From NCBI GenBank assembly GCA_021799405.1, contig JAJZAL010000067.1:1-21295 (forward strand): a stretch of DNA of 21,295 bases, in the 5' to 3' direction. Origin of the DNA: Acidobacteriota bacterium. GTDB taxonomy: Bacteria; Acidobacteriota; Terriglobia; Terriglobales; Acidobacteriaceae. The notes under the pieces were generated by a model. That model did no database searches. It saw only the letters and a program-made list of their open reading frames with translations, and was not told the origin of the DNA. Position numbers and translations under genes: made by a program. Shown piece after piece: positions 1 through 7,785 of this stretch; position 1 is the stretch's first letter, and every line of letters starts with the position of its first letter.

Positions 1-44
1 TTGGCAAACGGGGCACACTCGGAAGCAGCAAAAACGATCCTCAT
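1..44 (-). CDS. glgA: Glycogen synthase GlgA, N-terminal fragment (cut by window edge)
   Basis: Only the first 14 codons are inside the window. Read on the minus strand from the ATG at 44-42 they give MRIVFAASECAPFAK (the last residue is incomplete at the edge). This is the characteristic N-terminus of bacterial ADP-glucose glycogen synthases (GT5 family), which normally continues with the KTGGLADV substrate-binding motif outside the window. A purine-rich ribosome binding site (GGGAGAGGG) lies six bases before the ATG, which supports the start. The enzyme would extend alpha-1,4-glucan chains from ADP-glucose in the cytoplasm. The gene is transcribed away from the sugar operon at 435. Identification rests on a short but distinctive peptide. 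Confidence 0.8.
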   Translation of the reverse strand, partial: MRIVFAASECAPFA

Positions 45-324
45 GAAAAACCCTCTCCCCCGGAGTCAGCAACCTCGCAGGACTTCAGTTCTGGAATCGT
101 CGTAAGTTCACTGTGCTCATGTCTTTGATGCATTCCGGCGACCAGTCGTAAGCACGGGGCCGGTAAGGGGGGATTCAGCAGACCGAGTAGGCAGCCGAAA
201 CCGGATCTGTGAACCATCTGGCAAAGATCGAGTCCATTGGGCAAATAAAATCACACTGGCCGGAGCAGCGCTTCTCCTGATGTATTTTTTTGTTTCCATA
301 TATCCATCTTTCTCTATGTTACAA

Positions 325-337
325 TTTCGTTTGTTTG
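325..337 (+). promoter_or_regulatory. Candidate DeoR-family operator
   Basis: The bases TTTCGTTTGTTTG contain a repeated T-rich half-element of the TTTCRTTT kind. From memory, this type recurs in operators of DeoR-family sugar repressors such as AgaR. It overlaps the proposed -35 box of the operon that encodes a DeoR-family protein (5430-6221), so binding would plausibly block initiation. Only the sequence is seen; regulator binding is inferred. Confidence 0.35.
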
Positions 338-360
338 CGGTGAGCGACTCAGAGTATCAT
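331..360 (+). promoter_or_regulatory. Candidate sigma70-type promoter of the galactoside/amino-sugar operon
   Basis: TTGTTT (331-336) as -35 and TATCAT (355-360, five of six matches to TATAAT) as -10 are separated by 18 bases. The -35 match is weak. An alternative -10-like TACAAT lies at 320-325 but has no good -35 at a normal distance. Initiation near 367 would give a leader of about 68 bases before the first start codon. Confidence 0.35.
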
Positions 361-413
361 TCATCCCGCGATCTTCAACAAGCAAATCAGTGGTAATCAT
401 TAACTTGGAGCAG

Positions 414-427
414 CCGTAGCGCTACGG
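414..427. repeat. Perfect 14-base palindrome overlapping the ribosome binding site
   Basis: CCGTAGC followed directly by its reverse complement GCTACGG ends seven bases before the ATG at 435. Its last two G are the first two bases of the Shine-Dalgarno GGAG (426-429). A GGAGC word occurs on both sides (407-411 and 426-430). It could be a dimeric-repressor operator or, in RNA, a structure limiting ribosome access. A palindrome with no loop favours a DNA-binding site, since the RNA hairpin would have to open its centre. Confidence 0.5.
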
Positions 428-434
428 AGCGAGA

Positions 435-1487
435 ATGAAACGCGGAGTAAAAACCCTTCACGAAATCCTCAATCAGCCTGATGTGTGGCGGACGTGCCTG
501 CAGGCGCTGGACTCACTCGGCCTTGATGCGTTAACCAGCGGCAAGGACCCGCGCACGCATGAGTGGATCTTCATCGGCTGCGGGACCAGCTACTATCTCG
601 CCCAGGGCGCGGCCGCTTCCTTCACCGAACTGACCCGTTTGTCGGCTCGCGCCGTTCCTGCTTCTGAATTCCTTCTCTTTCCCAGCCTCGTAATGCCTGT
701 TCGCGACGCCTCAATTTTTCCCGTGCTGATCTCGCGCTCCGGCCATACGTCCGAGGTTCTGCAGGTCGCTGAAGTTCTCCAGAGCAAAGGTATCGAATTT
801 CTCGGCATCACATGTGACGGTAACGAGCTGGCCCAGCTTACGCCCCGCACGATCCATCTTCCGGTGAAAGAAGAGAGCACGGTGATGACCTCTTCATTCA
901 CGTCCATGCTCATGGCACTTCAATATCTCGCGGCGCGGCTGGCGGGTGAGGATCGTTTCATCGATGCGCTGCATGCCCTTCCCGCCGCTCTGGCCGATCT
1001 GCTGCCCGTATGGCGGCCGCAAATCGAGAAGTTTGCCGAGCGCAGCTTTGACGATGTGACTTTTCTTGCCCAGGGCGCGCTCTATCCTATCGCATCCGAA
1101 ACCTCCTTGAAGGTGATGGAATCTTCGTCAAGCTACGCGCAGTTCTTCCATACACTGGAATTCCGGCATGGGCCCAAGTCCATCGTCTCGGAGAAGACGC
1201 TGGTAGGCGGGCTGCTCTCTGAGAGCGGCTATGCGGAAGAAAGCGCGGTGCTGCTGGAGATGAAGAACCTTGGCTCCTGCACCATGGCCATCGCCAACCG
1301 GCTGAGCCCGGAGATTCGCGCCTCCGCCGATCTTGCCATCGAACTTGCTCTGCCAGTGCCTGAACTCGCGCGCCTGGTTGTCTATGTTGTCTGGGGGCAG
1401 TTGCTCGGCAGCTATATGGGGCTGCGCAAAGGACTCGATCCCGATTCTCCGCGCAACCTCAGCCGCGTTGTTACACTCGCAGAATAG
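435..1487 (+). CDS. AgaS-like SIS-domain sugar-phosphate isomerase/deaminase
   Basis: A 350-residue cytoplasmic protein with two SIS (sugar isomerase) domains, as in the isomerase half of GlmS and in AgaS. The first SIS domain has GCGTSYY at 48-54 and ISRSGHTSE at 99-107. The second has SETSLKVME at 221-229 and the conserved EFRHGPKS at 242-249. The HEILNQPDVW start and VMTSS at 150-154 resemble AgaS, the galactosamine-6-phosphate deaminase/isomerase that yields tagatose-6-phosphate. The ATG is preceded by GGAG five bases upstream. It is the first gene of a five-gene plus-strand block and ends six bases before the kinase gene, suggesting tight co-expression. SIS-family substrate cannot be read from sequence with certainty: glucosamine-6-phosphate or a fructosamine-type substrate are alternatives. 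The family is sure, the substrate is not. Confidence 0.85.
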   Translation: MKRGVKTLHEILNQPDVWRTCLQALDSLGLDALTSGKDPRTHEWIFIGCGTSYYLAQGAAASFTELTRLSARAVPASEFLLFPSLVMPVRDASIFPVLISRSGHTSEVLQVAEVLQSKGIEFLGITCDGNELAQLTPRTIHLPVKEESTVMTSSFTSMLMALQYLAARLAGEDRFIDALHALPAALADLLPVWRPQIEKFAERSFDDVTFLAQGALYPIASETSLKVMESSSSYAQFFHTLEFRHGPKSIVSEKTLVGGLLSESGYAEESAVLLEMKNLGSCTMAIANRLSPEIRASADLAIELALPVPELARLVVYVVWGQLLGSYMGLRKGLDPDSPRNLSRVVTLAE

Positions 1488-1493
1488 AGCCCG

Positions 1494-2447
1494 ATGAAGA
1501 ACCGCTTCGATGTCACCATCGCCGGCGAAATCAACCTGGACCTTATCCTCTACGGCCTGCCGGAAGCAATGCCGCTGGAGCGGGAGTTGCTGGCCAGCGA
1601 TTTTCGCCTGACCCTGGGCAGTTCTTCGGCGATCCTTGCCCACAATCTAGCCGCGCTGGGAGTTTGCGCCGGCTTCATCACGCGCCTCGGCGACGATCCG
1701 CTCGGCGCAATCGCCCTCGACCGTCTGGCCGAACAAAATGTTGACCTCAGCGGCGTCAAGCGCGTCTCAGGTGGTGCATCCACGGGTGTCACCATCCTGC
1801 TCACCCACGCGGGTAAACGCCACATACTCACCTATCCGGGAACCATGTTCGAGATGTCGGCCGAAGATCTCGACCTTGACTACCTGGCTTCAGCACGGCA
1901 TTTCCATCTCTCGTCGCTCTTTCTCCACAAAGCCCTTCAGCCCAGCCTGCCGGCGATTTTTCGCCAGCTCAAGGCCCGTGGCCTCACCCTCTCGCTTGAT
2001 ACCAACGACGATCCCGACGGCCGCTGGGGCGATCCACTCGACGAACTGCTCGGCCTCGTCGATATCTTCCTGCCCAATGATGACGAGGCCTGCCGCATCA
2101 CCGGCACATCCGACGCCGAGAGCGCCATCGAAGTGCTCGCGAAGCGCATCCCACTCGTAGCCGTGAAATGCGGCAGACGCGGCGCCCTGGTCCAGGCAGG
2201 AAATCAGCGCTCGCTCATCCCGGCTCAGCCCGTCACGCCTGTCGACACCATTGGCGCCGGCGACTCCTTCAACGCTGGATTCCTGGCCGCGTGGCTGCGC
2301 GGCGAAGGCCCTGAAGCTTGCGCGGCATTTGGCAATCGCGCCGCCGCCCTGTCGACGCAGCGCCCTGGTGGTACGGAGGCGTTTCGTGATCCCATCCTGG
2401 TGAGGGAGCTTCTGTCCCATGCCGGATGGACAGCGCACGCCAATTGA
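1494..2447 (+). CDS. PfkB-family carbohydrate kinase
   Basis: A 317-residue ribokinase/PfkB-fold enzyme that phosphorylates a sugar or sugar phosphate with ATP. The C-terminal signature is DTIGAGDSFNAGF at 251-263, with Asp257 as the expected catalytic base and the GAGD anion hole. The PNDDEA segment at 194-199 corresponds to the PNxxE region of the family. The N-terminal GEINLD at 11-16 corresponds to the substrate-contact G-x-N-x-D region. The gene begins six bases after the SIS gene stop. Beside an AgaS-like enzyme, a role as tagatose-6-phosphate kinase is attractive, since the product would be tagatose-1,6-bisphosphate. However, no matching aldolase is present in this window, and fructokinase or 2-keto-3-deoxy-sugar kinase activity cannot be excluded. 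Confidence 0.87.
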   Translation: MKNRFDVTIAGEINLDLILYGLPEAMPLERELLASDFRLTLGSSSAILAHNLAALGVCAGFITRLGDDPLGAIALDRLAEQNVDLSGVKRVSGGASTGVTILLTHAGKRHILTYPGTMFEMSAEDLDLDYLASARHFHLSSLFLHKALQPSLPAIFRQLKARGLTLSLDTNDDPDGRWGDPLDELLGLVDIFLPNDDEACRITGTSDAESAIEVLAKRIPLVAVKCGRRGALVQAGNQRSLIPAQPVTPVDTIGAGDSFNAGFLAAWLRGEGPEACAAFGNRAAALSTQRPGGTEAFRDPILVRELLSHAGWTAHAN

Positions 2448-2494
2448 AAGACCCCTCAGCCTGTATGATCGTCGCAGGTCATTGATCCTCCCAC

Positions 2495-3460
2495 ATGATT
2501 ACACTTCATAACGAACGCCTGCGGGTTCGGGTCATGCCGGGCGAGGGCGCGCGAATCGCCTCCATCCTCGACATACAATCGCAGACTGAATTCCTTCTAC
2601 AACCTGCTACCCCATATGATCGGCCCGAATCCCTCGGTCTTTGGGACCGTTTCGAAAAATCCGCCTGCGCTGGCATGGATGAGTGCCTTCCCACCGTGAC
2701 TCTTTGTGGTCCGGATGCCCCCGGCGGGCCGGTTCCTGACCACGGCGACTTCTGGCGTCTTGACTGGGCCGTGACGGCCGCTCCCACGGGCGATTCCGTA
2801 TCGCTGGCTGCCACCGGCTACAGCCGTCCACTGTTCTTCCAGAAGAGCCTGCGCCTGCACTCCTCGTCACTGACCATCAGCTATCGCATCACCAATCTCA
2901 GCAACGCGCAGCTTCCTTTCCACTACGCAGCGCACCCCCTGCTTGCGATTGATGAAGGCGACCGCATTCTTCTGCCGCCTGAAGTCTGCGTCGGGCGCCT
3001 GGAAGGCTCGCGCAATAACCGCCTTGGCCCCCGAGGCGCTATCATCAACTGGCCCCGGCCACAGGGTACTGCCTCGACCGTCGATCTCAGCCGCACCGGC
3101 GCTGTCTCCGACCGAACAGCGGAGATGATCTACCCCGGCCCATTGCACTCCGGCTGGTGCGGGCTGTACCGGACGCGCAGTCGTCAGGGGATCGCCGTCC
3201 GCTTCGATCCGCAAAAACTACCCTTCGTTGGCCTCTGGATGTGTTACGGGGGCTGGCCTGAAGATGAGTCTCTGCCGCGCCAGTACGCCATAGCATTTGA
3301 ACCCACTGTTGCCCCCTGGGGCGCGCTGACCGCCGCCTGGGAACACCGCCAGGCCGCGGTGCTGGGTCCACACGCATCCTTCGCCTTCAATATTGTGTTT
3401 GAACACATTGGCCCGGCCCCATTAACCTATGATGAGTTCACGGCGCGCTGTCCCGGATAG
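2495..3460 (+). CDS. Aldose 1-epimerase (GalM-like mutarotase)
   Basis: A 321-residue beta-sandwich protein of the aldose 1-epimerase/galactose mutarotase superfamily, which interconverts alpha and beta anomers of free sugars. It opens with the typical LHNERLRVRVMPGEGARIAS strand pair. The expected catalytic pair is visible as a His in HYAAHP (143-148, His147 likely) and a Glu in AIAFEP (Glu269) near the C-terminus. No signal peptide is seen, so it should act in the cytoplasm. It lies 47 bases after the kinase gene and 81 bases before the GH35 gene. In context it would supply the anomer used by the kinase or isomerase after beta-galactoside hydrolysis. The ribosome binding site before the ATG is weak. 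It belongs to a divergent GalM branch, so substrate is uncertain. Confidence 0.78.
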   Translation: MITLHNERLRVRVMPGEGARIASILDIQSQTEFLLQPATPYDRPESLGLWDRFEKSACAGMDECLPTVTLCGPDAPGGPVPDHGDFWRLDWAVTAAPTGDSVSLAATGYSRPLFFQKSLRLHSSSLTISYRITNLSNAQLPFHYAAHPLLAIDEGDRILLPPEVCVGRLEGSRNNRLGPRGAIINWPRPQGTASTVDLSRTGAVSDRTAEMIYPGPLHSGWCGLYRTRSRQGIAVRFDPQKLPFVGLWMCYGGWPEDESLPRQYAIAFEPTVAPWGALTAAWEHRQAAVLGPHASFAFNIVFEHIGPAPLTYDEFTARCPG

Positions 3461-3541
3461 GCTTTCTTCAAAGCCAAGCCCGATCGCTCGCCGCCTTGAA
3501 AGGGATTTCGGGCCACTTCGACATCGGCCTTTGCTATTTCG

Positions 3542-5404
3542 ATGAAGAATGTAATTAAGCTCATTGTTCTCTTTGTCTTCATTGCCTCCTTCGGACATCC
3601 CTCCGGCGCGCAAGAGGCGCCCGCATCTCACTCCTTCCGAGTGGAAAACGGAAAATTTGCCCTTGACGGCAAACCCTTCCAGATCATCGCCGGTTCCATC
3701 CACTATGTGCGCGTTCCACGCGCTTACTGGCGCGCGCGCCTGCGGATGGCCAAGGCCATGGGCCTCAATACCGTCACCACGTACGTCTTTTGGAACGTAC
3801 ATGAGCCGCGTCCCGGCGTATATGACTTCTCCGGCCAGTACGATGTGGCTGAGTTCATCCGCGAGGCGCAGCAGGAGGGCCTGTACGTGATTCTCCGGCC
3901 CGGGCCGTACGCCTGCGCGGAGTGGGAGTGGGGCGGCTATCCTGCATGGCTCCTCAAGCAGCGTGGCATTGTGGTGCGCAGCACGGATCCCAGATTCATG
4001 GTCCCGGCAAAGCGCTGGCTCATGCGGCTCGGCAAGGAGCTTGCCCCTCTACAGATCGGCGATGGCGGCCCGATCATCGCCGTCCAGGTCGAAAATGAGT
4101 ATGGCTCCTTCGGCAGCGACCATGCCTACATGGAGCAGATTCACCACGCGATCCTCGATGCCGGCTTTACCAAGGCGCTCCTTTACACCGCTGACGGTCC
4201 TGCGCAGATACCCAACGGAGCCCTGCCGGAATTGCCAGCCGTGATCAACTTCGGTCCCGGCGACGCAAAGCACGGCTTCGCGACACTTCATCGCCTTCGT
4301 CCCAACGGCCCCTTCATGACCGGCGAGTACTGGGACGGCTGGTTCGATCACTGGGGCGAAAAGCACCACACCACCAATGCCCAGCAGCAGGCCGATGAGA
4401 TTGCCTGGATGCTCCAGCAGGGCTACTCACTCAACATGTACATGTTTCACGGCGGCACCAGTTTTGGCTGGATGAACGGCGCCAACATGAACAACGGCAA
4501 ATATGAGCCGGACGTCACCAGCTACGATTACGACGCCGCGCTCGATGAAAGTGGCCATCCCACGAAGAAGTACTACCTGTTTCGCGACGTCATCGCCAAG
4601 GCGACCGGGATCACGCCGCCTCCCGTACCCTCCGTTCCCGCCCCAGTCGCCGTGCCTGAAGTCACGTTACGTCAGTCGGCCTCTCTCTGGAGCAACTTGC
4701 CCACACCGGTGCATTCTACCCAGGTCCTGAGCATGGAGGACATCGGACAGGCCTACGGATACATCCTCTATCGAACCGTTGTTCCCGGCCCCGTCCAGGG
4801 AGACCTCGTCCTCGATGAGTTGCACGACTACGCGCAGATCTACGCCAACGGGAAACTCCTCGGCACTCTGGACCGGCGCCTTAATCAAAATCGTCTTCCC
4901 GTCGATCTGAAGGGCCACAACACGCGCCTCGACATCCTGGTCGAAAACAGCGGCCGGGTCAACTTCTCGCTAGCCATCCGCGGCGAGCGCCAGGGCATCA
5001 CGAAACAAGTTACGCTGGCAGGCAAACCGCTCACCGGATGGCAAATCTATTCCCTTCCCATGACTGATCCGGAAAAGCTCCCATTCAGCGCGGCGGATTG
5101 CACCGGAGCCTGCTTCTATCGCGGCACTCTGCATGTCGATCGGGTTGGCGACACTTTTCTTGACACCGGCAGTTTCACCAAGGGCTTTGTCTGGGTGAAC
5201 GGCCATCCGCTGGGCCGCATCTGGAACATCGGGCCACAGCGAACTCTCTACCTCCCCGGACCGTGGCTTCGGAAGGGTGAGAATGATGTCATTGTCTTCG
5301 ACCTCCAAGGCGCTCCGGGCAGAACCATTGAAGGCAGAGCAGCGCCAATTCTCGATGCAACTGCAGCGCAGCCTTCGCAAGGACAAGCTCGCAAGGCAAA
5401 ATAA
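3542..5404 (+). CDS. Exported GH35 beta-galactosidase
   Basis: A 620-residue glycoside hydrolase family 35 enzyme that removes terminal beta-galactosyl residues. Residues 1-23 form a signal peptide (MKNVIKL, hydrophobic core, SGAQ), so it acts in the periplasm or outside. The catalytic TIM barrel spans roughly 33-350. Hallmarks are GSIHYVRVPRAYW (51-63), GPYACAEWEWGGYPAWLL (121-138), the acid/base Glu186 in VENEYG and the nucleophile Glu262 in MTGEYWDGWFDHWG. The beta-sandwich domains common in this family follow to about 600. Length is near the family norm for compact bacterial GH35. It is embedded with a kinase, isomerase, mutarotase and DeoR repressor, pointing to galactoside use. No strong Shine-Dalgarno is seen close to the ATG. 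Natural substrates (plant galactan, arabinogalactan or glycan beta-galactosides) cannot be told apart. Confidence 0.93.
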   Translation: MKNVIKLIVLFVFIASFGHPSGAQEAPASHSFRVENGKFALDGKPFQIIAGSIHYVRVPRAYWRARLRMAKAMGLNTVTTYVFWNVHEPRPGVYDFSGQYDVAEFIREAQQEGLYVILRPGPYACAEWEWGGYPAWLLKQRGIVVRSTDPRFMVPAKRWLMRLGKELAPLQIGDGGPIIAVQVENEYGSFGSDHAYMEQIHHAILDAGFTKALLYTADGPAQIPNGALPELPAVINFGPGDAKHGFATLHRLRPNGPFMTGEYWDGWFDHWGEKHHTTNAQQQADEIAWMLQQGYSLNMYMFHGGTSFGWMNGANMNNGKYEPDVTSYDYDAALDESGHPTKKYYLFRDVIAKATGITPPPVPSVPAPVAVPEVTLRQSASLWSNLPTPVHSTQVLSMEDIGQAYGYILYRTVVPGPVQGDLVLDELHDYAQIYANGKLLGTLDRRLNQNRLPVDLKGHNTRLDILVENSGRVNFSLAIRGERQGITKQVTLAGKPLTGWQIYSLPMTDPEKLPFSAADCTGACFYRGTLHVDRVGDTFLDTGSFTKGFVWVNGHPLGRIWNIGPQRTLYLPGPWLRKGENDVIVFDLQGAPGRTIEGRAAPILDATAAQPSQGQARKAK

Positions 5405-5429
5405 ATAGATAGGAAGTGAGGCCAGAACG

Positions 5430-6221
5430 ATGAAGGTCAAATCAAAAAATGGAAGCAACATGCTCATCGGCGAGCGCCGCCAGCACATCCTAGCCCAGAT
5501 CCAGCGCGATGGGCGCGTGCTGATCTCCGAGCTCTCCGATCACCTCGGCATCTCTCGCATCACCATCCGGAAGGACCTTGACGATCTTGCGACGCGAGGC
5601 CTGGTGAGACGCACCCACGGCGGCGCGCTGTCTGTGCAGGGCACCGCCCTGCTCGATCCCTCGTTGCGCGAAAAGGAGCAGAAGCAGCTCAAGGAGAAGC
5701 AGCGAATCGCCAGGGCTGCCGCCGATCTGGTGACTGAAGGCATGTGCGTCCTGCTCGACTCCGGCACCACCACCACGGCCATCGCCCGCGAATTGCGCCG
5801 CTTCTCGCGCCTCACCGTCATCACCAACGCTCTGAACATTGCCACCGAGCTGGCAGGCACCGATTTTGAAATCCTCCTCACCGGCGGCGCGCTGCGCAAA
5901 AACTCGTTCTCGCTGGTCGGGCCGCTGGCGGAGGATATGCTCCGCGAGGTACGCGCCGATATTCTCTTCCTCGGCGTGGATGGCTTCGACGCCCGGACCG
6001 GAGTCATGACGCCGAACCTGCTGGAATCTCGCGTCAATCGCGCCATGGTCAAAGCTTCAGTGCGCGTGGTGGCCGTCTGCGACTCGACCAAGTTCAACCG
6101 CCACAGCCTCGCGCTCATCGCGCCGGCCTCAGCCATTCACACGGTCATCACCGACAGTCAGATCAGCCCGGAAGACGTGGAGGCCCTCACCGCCGCCAAC
6201 ATCGAGGTCATTCGCGTGTAG
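5430..6221 (+). CDS. DeoR/GlpR-family transcriptional repressor
   Basis: A 263-residue regulator with a DeoR-type winged helix-turn-helix at about 15-65 (RRQHILAQIQRDGRV, then ISRITIRKDLDDL and the RRTHGGA wing). A DeoRC sugar-phosphate sensing domain follows at about 88-245 (DSGTTTTAIA, TNALNIA, LTGG, LGVDGFD, CDSTKF). These proteins usually repress sugar operons until a phosphorylated intermediate binds. The ATG at 5430 has an AGGAAGTGAGG ribosome site about seven bases upstream. An in-frame ATG at 5460 (MLIGERRQ) is closer to the usual family start but lacks such a site. The gene is 25 bases after the GH35 gene and is last in the block, so it probably autoregulates the operon through sites before 435. 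Confidence 0.92.
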   Translation: MKVKSKNGSNMLIGERRQHILAQIQRDGRVLISELSDHLGISRITIRKDLDDLATRGLVRRTHGGALSVQGTALLDPSLREKEQKQLKEKQRIARAAADLVTEGMCVLLDSGTTTTAIARELRRFSRLTVITNALNIATELAGTDFEILLTGGALRKNSFSLVGPLAEDMLREVRADILFLGVDGFDARTGVMTPNLLESRVNRAMVKASVRVVAVCDSTKFNRHSLALIAPASAIHTVITDSQISPEDVEALTAANIEVIRV

Positions 6222-6295
6222 AATAGCGCCGGGGCCGTTGAGATCCCTGCTCGAACTCGCTCCACAAACTTCCGCGGACACCAAGTCGCTGCAGC

Positions 6296-6327
6296 CTTGC
6301 CCGACCCCGGAAGCGCAATCCGGCAAG
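6296..6327. terminator. Weak stem-loop between convergent genes
   Basis: CTTGCC (6296-6301) pairs with GGCAAG (6322-6327), enclosing a GC-rich loop with a further CCGG/CCGG pairing. It lies between the DeoR stop (6221) and the rhaB stop (6328) and could serve transcripts from either side. No T-run follows on either strand, so intrinsic termination is doubtful. Confidence 0.25.
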
Positions 6328-7743
6328 CTACCCGGCGCATAGCCGCCTGGCCCACCCTCGCAAAGCTTCGGGGCGGACGGGCTGTCCGCCGCACTCGCTC
6401 GATGCAAGCTGAATGGCAAGGCTGCCGATGGTAGAGCTTTCTGTTTCGCCCACCTCGACAGGCAGGCCGGTACGCTTTTCGGTCAGCTCCACCAGCAGCT
6501 TGTTGCGCGTGGCCCCGCCAATCATGTGGATGCGATCCATCTTGCGGCCGAGCATCTTTTCCAGATTGGCCAGAGCCGCGGCGTAGCGCACGGCCAGGCT
6601 CTCAAAGATCACCCGCGCAAAGAGAGGCTCATTGCCGGCCACGTCGGGAATGGGATCGAAACCAAGCCGCTGCAGCTCGCCATTGATGCGCCGCGGCATC
6701 TCGGTATCGAGCAGCAGCACTTCGGCATCCATGTCGAGCACGCCCGTGGTGCTGCGCGCGGCTGCCTCCTGCACCAGCTTTTCGATCGCCCAGGCGCGGC
6801 CGTCCGTAGCCCAGCTATCCATGCACTGCTTGAGCACCCACATGCTGTTGATCAGCGAGTGGAAGAGCAAATCGCCGGTGGCCGCGCCCAGATTCATGTA
6901 ACCCGCATCAAAGGCATGCCTGCTCGTCACCGCTACATCCGTAAGCGTGCCGAGCAGCGACCACGTGCCTGTACTGAGGTAAGCGCCTTTGCTCAGGTCC
7001 GCGGGAATGCCGGCGATGGCTGAGGCCGTGTCATGCGTGGCCGGCGCGATGAGCTGCGTCTCGCGAAACGCATCAAGCACAGCCAGCGGGCCCTGCAAAC
7101 GCCCAACGACTTCGCCCGCGTGGATGATCGGCGGCGCGGCTTCGATTGGAATATCCAGCTCGCGGAAAACCTCGCGCGACCAGTCGCGGGTCTTCAGATC
7201 AACCAAGCCGGTATGCGTGGCGTGGGTGTATTCGGAGGCGCGCCGGCCGCCGAGCCAAAGGTGAATATAGTCCGGAAGGGTGATCCAGGGTGTGCGCGGA
7301 TCGATACCCGCCGCCGGGTCTGCCAGCAACTGGTAGACGGTGTTCAGCCGCAGCGGCAGCGCGCCGGTGCGTTGGTAGAGATCGAAAGGCGGAATGATCC
7401 GGTCGGCGGCTTCCTTGGTCGCAACCGTGCGTTCATCGCGGTAGCAGAAGGGATCACGCAGCGCGCGGCCATCCGGCGCCAGGCGCACATAGTCCACGCC
7501 CCAGCTATCCGCGCCGATGGAAGCGATGCCCTCCGGTGCGGCTTCCGCGGCCTTGCGAAGACCATCTTCAAGACCGGAGAGAATGGCCTTCAGATCCCAG
7601 TAGAGCGAATCTCCGCGATGCACCGGCCCGTTGGGAATGCGATGAATGACCTTAATCGAAGACTTACCGTCTATCCACCGCAGCAGCGATACACGGCAAC
7701 TTTCAGCGCCCAAATCAATGGCAACACGTGCAGGCTCTTGCAT
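6328..7743 (-). CDS. rhaB: Rhamnulokinase
   Basis: A 471-residue FGGY-family sugar kinase that phosphorylates L-rhamnulose to L-rhamnulose-1-phosphate in the cytoplasm. The N-terminal phosphate motif VAIDLGAESCRVSLL is the RhaB form. The sequence also shows GADSWGVDYV, CYRDERT, the mid-protein MNLGAATGDLLFHSLIN segment and the C-terminal IGGATRNKLLVELTEKRTG nucleotide-binding region. Length fits rhamnulokinases. The ATG at 7743 is directly preceded by an in-frame GTG (7746), either of which could be used; GGAG lies 11 bases before the GTG. It is the last gene of the minus-strand rhamnose block, 42 bases after the rhaEW stop, and faces the DeoR gene tail to tail. Confidence 0.93.
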   Translation of the reverse strand: MQEPARVAIDLGAESCRVSLLRWIDGKSSIKVIHRIPNGPVHRGDSLYWDLKAILSGLEDGLRKAAEAAPEGIASIGADSWGVDYVRLAPDGRALRDPFCYRDERTVATKEAADRIIPPFDLYQRTGALPLRLNTVYQLLADPAAGIDPRTPWITLPDYIHLWLGGRRASEYTHATHTGLVDLKTRDWSREVFRELDIPIEAAPPIIHAGEVVGRLQGPLAVLDAFRETQLIAPATHDTASAIAGIPADLSKGAYLSTGTWSLLGTLTDVAVTSRHAFDAGYMNLGAATGDLLFHSLINSMWVLKQCMDSWATDGRAWAIEKLVQEAAARSTTGVLDMDAEVLLLDTEMPRRINGELQRLGFDPIPDVAGNEPLFARVIFESLAVRYAAALANLEKMLGRKMDRIHMIGGATRNKLLVELTEKRTGLPVEVGETESSTIGSLAIQLASSECGGQPVRPEALRGWARRLCAG

Positions 7744-7785
7744 CACAACAGCTCAGTCTCCGTTCCCCAGTGGCTCCGCCCCGGA

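Larger units (their letters stand above)
45..434. other. Divergent intergenic region between glgA and the SIS-domain gene
   Basis: This 390-base stretch has no convincing gene. The short minus-strand frames here show no recognisable protein and overlap the glgA start. The left part (45-240) is mixed in composition with no clear promoter that I can assign to glgA. The part from about 275 to 345 is AT-rich, with a run of seven T at 284-290, and contains the probable promoter and operator for the plus-strand operon. A 14-base perfect palindrome sits just before the first gene. The transcript leader of the operon would be roughly 65-70 bases long if the promoter at 331-360 is used. Confidence 0.6.

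Noticed and set aside
41..299. Two small minus-strand frames (67 and 60 codons) near the left edge
   Set aside because: Neither resembles a protein, and they overlap the leader and start of glgA in other frames.
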